Below, piece by piece: positions 21,180 through 29,692 of a stretch of 64,000 nt of DNA (its first letter is position 1; the number at the start of each line of letters is the position of its first letter). The notes under the pieces were generated by a model that saw only the letters and a list, made by a program, of their open reading frames with translations, had not been told where the DNA came from and made no database searches. Both the position numbers and the translations under genes were made by a program. Location of the stretch: assembly GCF_011074885.1 (NCBI RefSeq), contig NC_054686.1, positions 62,001 through 126,000 of the forward strand, written 5' to 3'. This stretch comes from Brettanomyces bruxellensis. Its lineage: Eukaryota > Ascomycota > Pichiomycetes > Pichiales > Pichiaceae.

Positions 21180-22506
21180 TTGTTGATATTTTCACTGTTT
21201 GGCCTTATCCTTATGCCGTTCTTTCGATTATTTTAGCAGGCTTGAGTTCAGATAACTGATTTAGCGAATATATGGAACTTTCAGGGTTTAAATTTAAACA
21301 TCAAATGCGGGGAAATGTGTGGGTGAATCTTCGCGGCGGTACTAAAATCAAACCGACGCATTTCCAATAGTGAAAGATCTCTCGGTAAGGAGACATATTA
21401 ACTAATAGCGGATTCCTCTGATCCACTGGAACTGAATACAGCAATTTTTCAATTCATTCAATTCTTCGGTGATAAGTTGTACGTACAAATGAAAACGTAA
21501 ACGGAGAAAAGATCAACAGTTGAGCTTTTCCACAAGCCCGAAGTGCCGTTTCATGTGCTTATTGTTACACAAAAAATCTGTTCATTTATCCACAGTTTAT
21601 CCTGTGCTTACAAAACAATTTCTTCAATGCTTGAGGATTTTAATGATATAATTGTCATGCATGACCCCATGACGAGTGATTAATGCGGGCTCTGCATATG
21701 CAATAGCAAAAATTTCTTCCTGAACAAATTGAATACCCCCGGAAAAAGTTCTAGTTTCTTATTCGATTGCCATTCAACTAGGCTAATTAATTTTATTTTC
21801 CGTTTTCCTTTATTTTTCTTTTTTGTAACGTTGCCCTGTTGTCTTGTTAAGAAAATACAATATATTCTCTAACGATTTCACTAACTTTTTTTTTTGACAT
21901 TACGAGCTATAGTTTAATAGATTAGTTCTTCCGAAACCGGACTCTCCGGGAACTTGTGACAAAAATTTCAAGCAGCCTAGCAACCACCAAATAATTGTTT
22001 GTCTTAATGATTTTAAAGCTATTGTGAAACCCCAGAACTATGTATTAATCTATTGATCAGAGCTTTACTTCACAGTGCCTTTGAAACATTTTGATGCGGA
22101 GATGCGCGTTTCTTATTATCTCTCGTTTTTGATAAAGCAAATGCTCCCAGCTCGCGGCATGTTCCTAATTAAGAAAGAAAAAGAGATTAATCCGGGGTAG
22201 CAGTTCTGGACATGTATGATTTTATCTTTTTTTTTGTTCTTGTTCTTCACCGTTATATTTCCATGAGGTATATCATGCAAACTATGCTTTAAAGTCTAGC
22301 CACCCGGTACAACTTTACAGTTTATCCGTACCGGTTGCATTACAAGGTTGACATAGCTTTACGTGAGGAATTCTATTTATCTCTTTGTATAAAAGGGAGG
22401 CATATTCTGTTGTTAAATATTTCAAAACAAACGAGCAATTTGCACCATTAAATACTAGATAGCTTTCTAACAGTGTGATATAGAAGGTTACTGATAAATA
22501 TTTACG
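21180..22506. promoter_or_regulatory. GAL7 / HGT1-like divergent promoter region
   Basis: 1.33 kb with no credible ORF. Elements seen are GCGGGG at 21307-21312, a 5-3-5 dyad CCGGA-CTC-TCCGG at 21937-21949, CCGGGG at 22192-22197, and a long-spaced dyad CCGGTAC-N17-GTACCGG at 22304-22334, about 170 bp before the transporter start. SYGGGG suggests glucose repression and the CGG dyads suggest a zinc-cluster activator. Both are inference. Confidence 0.5.
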
Positions 22507-24155
22507 ATGGGCTACGAAAAGAAGCTTGTTGGGGTCGCCGAAAAGGTGAAGAAATTCCTAGATTACTTCCCAACCTTGTACAATGTGTATTTGGTTTGTT
22601 GTATTTCCACCATATCAGGTATGATGTTTGGTGTCGATATTTCTTCAATTTCTGCTTTCATTGGCACTGATCAATACAAAAACTACTTTAACAATCCGGG
22701 TTCTGCTATTCAGGGTTTCATTACCTCTGCTATGGCTCTTGGATCTTTCTTTGGCTCTTTGGCCTGTTCCTTCGTTTCCGAACCTTTGGGAAGAAGAATT
22801 TCTCTAACATTTTGTGCATTCTTCTGGTGTGTTGGTGCAGCTATCCAATCATCTTCGCAGAATAGGGCCCAGTTGATTATTGGTCGTTTTATTTCTGGAT
22901 TTGGTGTTGGCTTTGGTTCAACAGTTGCTCCCGTCTATGGTTCTGAGTTGGCACCAAGGAGAATCAGGGGTTTTATTGGAGGCTTATTCCAGTTTTCTGT
23001 GACTGTGGGTATTTTGATCATGTTTTACATTTCTTATGGACTTCACTTCATTAATGGTGTTGGCTCCTTTAGGATTGCATGGGGTATCCAGATTATCTTT
23101 GGTCTTGTATTGTTCTTTGGTGTTTTCCTTCTTCCAGAATCACCAAGATGGCTTGCAAAACATGGCTATTGGGATGAGGCAGAAGATGTTGTTGCTAAGA
23201 TACAGGCGCATGGTGATAAAACCAATCCAGATGTTCAGATAGAGGTTTCCGAGATTAAGGAACAAATTATGATTGATGAGGCTTCCAAGAGTGTGACATA
23301 TGCTACCTTATTCAATAAGAAATATTGCCTTAGGACCATTACCGCCATCTTTGCTCAGATTTGGCAACAATTAACCGGTATGAACGTTATGATGTACTAT
23401 ATTGTCTACATTTTCCAGATGGCTGGTTATACTGGAAATAGTAATCTTATTGCTTCTTCCATTCAATATGTTTTGAACACTTGTATGACTGTTCCTGCCT
23501 TGTTCTTGTTGGATAAAGTTGGAAGAAGGCCAGTTCTTTTGACCGGTGCTGTTTTAATGATGATTTTCCAATTTTGTGTCGCCGGAATTTTAGGCGGATG
23601 TTCTAAACCTGTTAATTCCGTTGATGGTGACAGCACAGTCAAAATTGAAATTCCAAAGAGTAACTCTAGCGCTGCCAGAGCCGTTATTGCTATGTGCTAC
23701 TTATTTGTGTGCTCTTTCGCTTGTACATGGGGTGTTGGTATTTGGCTATACTGCTCTGAAATCTGGGTGATAACGCAATTAGACAAAGAGGTGCCGCTCT
23801 TTCCACTGCAGCAAACTGGATCCTTAACTTTGCAATTGGTATGTACACGCCTTCTTCCTTTGAAAACATTACATGGAAGACCTACTGTATCTACGCAACA
23901 TTCTGTGCCTGCATGTTTATTCACGTTCTTTTCTACTTCCCAGAAACAAAGGGAAAACGTTTAGAAGAAGTCGCTCAGATGTGGGATGAGCACGTTCCTG
24001 CATGGAAATCTGCTTCATGGAAACCTGCTGTTCCTATTGCCACCGATAAAATTTTGGAAAAGAAACTCTCTGTTCAGCATGTCGAAGACAACGATAACTC
24101 AACCGAGGATGATCATTCGATGTCAAATTCGGAGAAGGCAGTACAAATTGCATGA
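22507..24155 (+). CDS. HGT1-like hexose (glucose/galactose) transporter, frameshifted near TM10
   Basis: MFS sugar porter closely resembling K. lactis HGT1 (known to carry glucose and galactose): MFGVDISSISAFIGTDQYK near the start, PVYGSELAP, PESPRWLAKHGYW, WQQLTGMNVMMYYIVYIF and DKVGRRPVLLTGAV. The frame from 22507 stops at 23964. After CSEIW its residues no longer resemble a transporter, while the -1 frame carries the missing part (GAALSTAANW, YFPETKGKRLEE, AQMWDEHVPAW) to a stop at 24155. One G missing from GGG at 23765-23767 explains this. Restored length would be about 549 residues, normal for the family. Without the repair the last membrane helices are lost. Its place beside the GAL genes suggests galactose uptake. 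Confidence 0.88.
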
Positions 24156-24945
24156 ATCAATGTTAATGCACACGCTTCAGCTTTATTAAGTGATGAATAA
24201 TTGTTATTTTTTTACTCATTTTGATGAACTTTTACTTTTCAAGGAAATTAATGCTTATGGTTATTATTTGTATTTATGAATATAGAAGTTGTATTATGCT
24301 TCTTTTTTTATTGAGTTTGATAGATGCTCAAGTTGTTTGAGGTATCCGATAATAATGAGAATAAATATCAATATTTTATGTGACAAGTATATGTTCTGTA
24401 GGTGTGTGCTTTTCTGGACCAGGCTAGCTTGTTTTGTTGACCCGCTTTTTAAATTGAAGCACGAATAAGGAAATTTTGTAAAATCAAAGTCAGATTCAAT
24501 AATCTTGCAATGGATTAGTCACCTCCATATAAAACTACCCTGCCTTTATATATATACTCGAGAATAACGAAGGATTAAAGGTGTTTAAGTATGCGCATTT
24601 TTCCTTTTAGTTATCTCTTTGTACTTTCTTCTTCACCTCTTTTACTTTGCATATTTTTGCTTCTTGAGCTTTAAAAAACTCAAAATACTTTAAACTGGGC
24701 TTCATAAAGTACACACCTGAAGCAAATTAAAGAGATATTACAAATCTCATAATTGTTCAAGAGGAAAATATTGCTTACAAATTTAACATGGATTCCTCTG
24801 GAGATTCTTATGAAGTTGTCGATTTGTTTACAACAAGCACGCATCGTTTGAAGCGCCCTTTTATCGAACATAATAATCCTCGGTTTATTCAATTTAGAAT
24901 GCAAAATTAACCTTTAATTAATACTCTAATATATATAATTCTAGT
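24156..24945. other. intergenic between convergent transporter genes, with repeat debris
   Basis: 790 bp between the HGT1-like gene and the DHA1 gene, without a credible gene. About 24508-24756 is a copy of the diverged dispersed repeat. Confidence 0.55.
24508..24756 (+). repeat. diverged dispersed repeat, copy 2 (possible old solo LTR)
   Basis: It matches copy 1 (12650-12905) in order through TGGATTA, CATATAAAAC, CTACCCTG, CTCG, AAGGATTA and CTTCATAAAGTA. It matches copy 3 (50949-51152) through TTTAAG-ATGCG-ATTT-CCTT at the start and GAAGC-AATT-ATTACA-ATAATTG at the end. Limits are approximate. Confidence 0.45.
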
Positions 24946-26499
24946 CTAACCCAAATTGTATGGATTTTTAATTCTTATCCTTGCACCATTCTTAAAGAAA
25001 TAGAAAGGAATTGGAAGCATGCCGATTGATATGAATCCGATCACACTTGCACCCCAATGAACCCCCAAATTAGTAAACAACTGCTTAGCAAATAACGGAA
25101 AAGTTGCGGCAAAAATTGAACGTAGAAAAGTGTTGGCAGCGATAGCTGATGCCGCATAATGTGGAAAGCAGTCAACCAAGTAGTTGAGACAACCCTGAAA
25201 GATTGTGATATATCCGGTGCCCATAAATGCCACACCAATGCAGGGAACAATCCAATGGATTGATTTCCAACTGCTCCAGCCAAAAATGAAAATTCCAATA
25301 GGCATAAGCCATTGAGTAATCATCATGATTGGAAGTCTCTCCTCTGGTAATGCTTTTCCGTCATGCTTATCGATATAATCGCCATACTTCTTACTCCAAA
25401 ACATATTTACACCGTTTCCAATTAGCACACCCATGAAAAATGGAATGTTAGGCAACGTTGCCACAGTGCCTGTCCATCCATAGCAAAGATTAAATGCCAC
25501 GGGGACGTTGGTGATCATAAGATAGAAAAGGCCAAAGACATAACTGGCATATAATGCCATTAGAAAAACAATCGGGGTTAAAAGCATAGCAAACGGTCTA
25601 AAGAAATGAACATGGATGAGTTCGGTAAGACTGAATGTCCATGTATCATGCTTTGAATGCAATTTCCACGAGCGCTCCGAAAGACGAAGTTTTCTAGCCA
25701 ATTTTGATTCCACCACCGGTCTATAGGTTTCTTTAACTACTCCAAAACTAATTAGAAACCATGCCAATTCTGCTAGTCCACACAACCACTGTGGAATTCT
25801 CCAACCCTGAGCACTTGAATTGCTGTGAATAAGGAGGGATCCGATTGTTGGTCCCAATAATGCACCTGCAGAAACTAAACAAGCATAAAATGCAAGTGCC
25901 CCTCCTCTTGCCTGAGGCGTCCACAAATCTGACATCACACCTCCAGACGAAACAATCGGAGCCCCAGCAAATAGGCCGGACAAAAATCTGGTTACCATGA
26001 TACTTGGCACATTGTATGAAACGGATGTCACTAGCGAAAAAACACCGGAAATCAAAAGTGGCACCAGAACGCCCATCTTTCGACCATACATTTCGGAAAT
26101 AGGTGCAAAAACCATTGGGCCAACGGCAATTCCGAGCACGTACAATGTTGTGGCGAGCATGCTGCACTCATGGCCAATATTATAAAGATAAGACATGTCC
26201 GAAATAAAGTAGTCAGATGACATGGTTGTGGAATTTAGTTGCGCTAAGAATGTTGTCACGGCATACAAAACTGTATATTGTATCCTTTCTTTAAATGGCC
26301 AGTTTTGTGGGTTTAGGCTGCTGGACTTTGTTAAACTGATAAGTCCATTATCATCAACTTCATAATCTTCTGTACTAAAGCCATCTGAGGAGTTATCTGA
26401 ATCTTGTGAGCAGGTGTCTGAAACATCGGAGTCGAAATGAGTTGATGTCACATGAAGTTCGTTACCGCGTGAAGGCTTCTTTCTAACTTGTTTTTCCAT
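24946..26499 (-). CDS. MFS multidrug / polyamine-type efflux transporter (DHA1 family)
   Basis: 517 residues. A hydrophilic acidic N-terminus of about 75 residues ends in NPQNWPFK, a common entry motif of fungal DHA1 pumps (Flr1/Tpo-like). About 12 membrane segments follow, with EMYGRKMG as the loop 2-3 motif and a Gly-rich antiporter segment (SAGALLGPTIGS) in TM5. The expected role is proton-coupled export of drugs, organic acids or polyamines at the plasma membrane. The exact substrate cannot be read. It is divergent from the DHA2 gene at 27910 across a promoter with zinc-cluster-like sites. Confidence 0.85.
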   Translation of the reverse strand: MEKQVRKKPSRGNELHVTSTHFDSDVSDTCSQDSDNSSDGFSTEDYEVDDNGLISLTKSSSLNPQNWPFKERIQYTVLYAVTTFLAQLNSTTMSSDYFISDMSYLYNIGHECSMLATTLYVLGIAVGPMVFAPISEMYGRKMGVLVPLLISGVFSLVTSVSYNVPSIMVTRFLSGLFAGAPIVSSGGVMSDLWTPQARGGALAFYACLVSAGALLGPTIGSLLIHSNSSAQGWRIPQWLCGLAELAWFLISFGVVKETYRPVVESKLARKLRLSERSWKLHSKHDTWTFSLTELIHVHFFRPFAMLLTPIVFLMALYASYVFGLFYLMITNVPVAFNLCYGWTGTVATLPNIPFFMGVLIGNGVNMFWSKKYGDYIDKHDGKALPEERLPIMMITQWLMPIGIFIFGWSSWKSIHWIVPCIGVAFMGTGYITIFQGCLNYLVDCFPHYAASAIAANTFLRSIFAATFPLFAKQLFTNLGVHWGASVIGFISIGMLPIPFYFFKNGARIRIKNPYNLG

Positions 26500-27909
26500 T
26501 CTGTATTTGCATTAATCACCGGTCTCACAAAGTCGCATGTATTAATCCAAGCTATATTGTGGTCATTACACGAATGCCAACATCTATTTCTCCATATTTT
26601 AAACTAGGCAGAAGCAGCTTTCTTCCATTTTACCTTGTCAGAACATGCTGCTTATATATAAAAGCGGTGAAAAAGGAGTCATCGAAGTATCACAATCATG
26701 ATTACAATGTAATATCCAAAACAAAGAGAATAAAAAGATGCACTAAACGGTTGGACATCACAACAATGGGCTCAGTCCCGATTTCATTCTGTTTTACTTC
26801 CTCTTTGGGTTTCGTGGTCTAAGCTATGGCGATTTTTTCTCCCGAAAAAGATACCAAAAATAAGCTATTCCGCTGTCGGAAGAAGCCGCGCTGTTTTCCG
26901 ACTGTCGTATTTAAGACATAAACAGGATGTATTTTCTAATATTCCCGGATCCTCCGACATCGCAAAAACTGAGCCATAAATTTAAAAGTAATGCATTTGC
27001 CGTATTTGTTTCTTTCAATTATTAATAGTTTCATATATTTTCGTTCAAAAGGATTTTTTCGATAAATACTTTAAAGTCCGCTCTCTGTATAATACGTCAT
27101 ATGTGGATTGATAAGCATGTGGCTTTTTGCTTCCGACACCGGGGTTTCTGGACCCGGAACAAGAAAAAATTTTCCCTGAGCCTCAGACAATATCTGAATT
27201 CTCGGACCGGTCGTTTATGCGCCACAACCGAAAAAATTTTTTCCTCCTAGTGACACGTTTTAGGAAATCTATATTAGATAGTATATCTACGTATTCAGTA
27301 GATACCTTAAATGATAAAGGAGCACACCCGAGAACGGAATAAATGGGGATATCAAAATCGGATTTCGATTCAAACTTAATTTTCAATCTTATCCATGCAC
27401 ATCGCTTTGGACATCCACCTCATGAAGGGCCTACTTTTAGCTTTGAGGGTGGCTCATTATACATCTTTACACCATATATGAGATTCATCTGGGTATAATC
27501 TCTTTGATTTATAAAGCTAACGTGATTTAATCGTTGTGTTGACATTATAAGCCCATGAAAATCATCTGAATACGTATGAAGTGTGCAACAACTTGAAATA
27601 TGGTCACAAGGAAGTACTGCCGTTAGGTGATCCTTGTTAGCCTACCTTTTTTATTTTTTTTCGAACGTGTCATTCCAAATGGATTCATATATCCTATATC
27701 CGCGGACACCAACTTTAGGTCCTATATCCGCGCGACACCAATTTTAGGTCCTATGTCCGCTATAAATTTCCAACAAACAAAAACCAAACTTAAAGTGTGG
27801 TATCTATCATTTAGTAGTTACCTTCTAATTATACTATAAAATAGGGCAATTTCTCTTCGAATGGTGCCTTCATTTAGGGCATTTCGTTCGTTACTTGCTG
27901 TTCTCCACC
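26500..27909. promoter_or_regulatory. DHA1 / DHA2 divergent promoter region
   Basis: 1.4 kb with no credible gene. It contains GTCGGAA-N14-TTCCGAC (26875-26902), CGG-N5-CCG at 26946-26956, and a tandem repeat carrying TCCGCGGA (27693-27760, listed separately). Confidence 0.5.
27693..27760. repeat. 2.4-copy tandem repeat with a pleiotropic-drug-response-like element
   Basis: Units of 28 and 29 bp start CCTATATCCGCG and end TTTAGGT, followed by a partial third unit. The first contains TCCGCGGA (27699-27706), identical to the palindromic Pdr1/Pdr3 site of S. cerevisiae. The second unit has the palindrome broken by an inserted pair (TCCGCGCGA) and the third has TCCGCT. The intact site lies about 205 bp before the DHA2 ATG. 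Confidence 0.6.
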
Positions 27910-29583
27910 ATGAGTCAAAGCTTTAAAAGCAAACAAAAGATGTCTACGACCATTGACACGATCGAAGTGGATAACGAAGCAAAGGGTGAAAATAACAACT
28001 CCAATCATCAAAAATTTAAGGAAAGTGATGCTGGAGATGGCACGAAAAGAGAAGATCACGTACTTCATGGCACAAAGCTTTGGCTTTGTGCATCCTCATT
28101 ACTTATGTGTTTATTCTTGGTGTCGCTCGATCAGATGATTACCATGGCAGTGCTAACCACCATATCTGAACATTTCAATGAATTCAATAAGTTCACCTGG
28201 ATCACAGCAGCATTTATGATGCCCTTGGGTTGTCTTTCGCAGTTTTGGGCAAGGTTATCCATTAGTTTCGGCCGTAAATGGGTGATGCTTATTGGAGTTG
28301 CATTGTTTGAGATTGGTTCTTTAGTGGCTGGAATTGCCAGTAGTATGAATATGTTTATTGGCGGTAGAGCTATACAAGGTGCTGGAGGTTCATGTATTCA
28401 AAGTCTTACGATGATTATTGTCACGGAAATTACAACAATAGATAATAGAGCACAACTACTCGCTTGCGTGAGTATAGTTTTTATAGTGGCCTCTGTTTTG
28501 GGACCTTTGATAGGCGGAGTATTTGGAACAAACGTTTCATGGAGGTGGTGCTTTTATATCAACCTTTGTTTTGGAGCCGTGATTGTGCCATTGTTTTACT
28601 TGAGTTACAAGCCAACGCCTCCAAAGGGCACGTTCAAAAGTAAGATGAAAACTATCGATCTTCTAGATAATTTTTTGCTAGTTGCAGGATTTGTCTTGGT
28701 TCTTATCGCAATATCTTTCGGCCAAACTGATAGCAAATGGGGCACTGCCAAAACCATAAGTTGCTTTGTGATAGGTGGTATAATCATCATAATCTTCTGT
28801 TACTACAACTTCACATATTGCAAGTATCCAGTTATTCCGAAGAATATTATGTTCAACAAACACATTTTTTCCGCATTCATGACGTATTCATTTAGTTATT
28901 CCGTTTTGATGGTTATGGCTCAATTTCTTTGTATGTATGCCGAGACTGTTCTTGGGCATAATCCTCTTCATACCGGATTTTTCATCATACCTTGTGCCAT
29001 TGCAACATGCGGTGCTTCGGTTTTAAACGCTTTTTTGATTAAAAAAACGAGATACATTAAACCATTTTGCATTTTTGGAGCAATCATTCTTCCAATTTCC
29101 CCAGGACTTTGTCAACTTTTAAAGGTTAAAGAACATTTAGGATTAATCATTGGTCTTGAAATTATCCTAGGGGTGGGAGATGGATTTAACTTTCAAGGTC
29201 CAATCCTAAGTGCAAATATTCATGCACCAAAAGATGCTGGTTCGACAATTTTGACCACCGCCCTCCTTAATTTTGGTAGAAGTACAATGACGGCTTTCTT
29301 CTCCGAAATCGGAAGTGCTATTTACTCTGCGTGCCTAAAATCAAGTATCAAAGAAATTGCTCCTTATATTCACGAAACTATTATACCTTTACAAACTATT
29401 CTTTTAGAACCACAGCTTTTACAAAAGCTTGACGCGCACGATAAGCAGCTCATTTTAGAAAAGGTAACCGATGCATTAAAGAATGTGTTTTGGTTTTGTA
29501 CCGCACTTGCTTGCGTTTCTTTAGTTTCTGCTATATTATTGCCTTCAGCAAGGGTTCCACCAAGTGAAGAAGTGGAGAAGTAG
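27910..29583 (+). CDS. MFS drug-efflux transporter (DHA2 family, 14-helix type)
   Basis: Starting at the ATG in CCACCATGAG (27910) gives 557 residues. A charged N-terminus of about 50 residues is followed by about 14 membrane segments. TM1 holds the DHA2 acidic signature (LDQMITMAVLTTI), the loop 2-3 motif is ISFGRKW, and TM5 carries VLGPLIGGVF. The likely role is proton-driven export of toxic compounds. The TCCGCGGA-bearing tandem repeat upstream supports a drug-response function. It is convergent with the zinc-cluster gene at 29693-31993, with only about 110 bp between stops. Confidence 0.85.
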   Translation: MSQSFKSKQKMSTTIDTIEVDNEAKGENNNSNHQKFKESDAGDGTKREDHVLHGTKLWLCASSLLMCLFLVSLDQMITMAVLTTISEHFNEFNKFTWITAAFMMPLGCLSQFWARLSISFGRKWVMLIGVALFEIGSLVAGIASSMNMFIGGRAIQGAGGSCIQSLTMIIVTEITTIDNRAQLLACVSIVFIVASVLGPLIGGVFGTNVSWRWCFYINLCFGAVIVPLFYLSYKPTPPKGTFKSKMKTIDLLDNFLLVAGFVLVLIAISFGQTDSKWGTAKTISCFVIGGIIIIIFCYYNFTYCKYPVIPKNIMFNKHIFSAFMTYSFSYSVLMVMAQFLCMYAETVLGHNPLHTGFFIIPCAIATCGASVLNAFLIKKTRYIKPFCIFGAIILPISPGLCQLLKVKEHLGLIIGLEIILGVGDGFNFQGPILSANIHAPKDAGSTILTTALLNFGRSTMTAFFSEIGSAIYSACLKSSIKEIAPYIHETIIPLQTILLEPQLLQKLDAHDKQLILEKVTDALKNVFWFCTALACVSLVSAILLPSARVPPSEEVEK

Positions 29584-29692
29584 TTCAAACTTGAATTAAT
29601 TTCGTCGTTTTTTTTTCCTTTTTTCCGGTATTCATTTTCTTACTCATGTATTATTTTATTCCATTTAATTTTATATAATCTGCTGCTAGGTT

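Noticed and set aside
27127..27342. 71-codon frame in the DHA1/DHA2 promoter
   Set aside because: No similarity, low-complexity composition, and an overlapping frame on the other strand of equal length.
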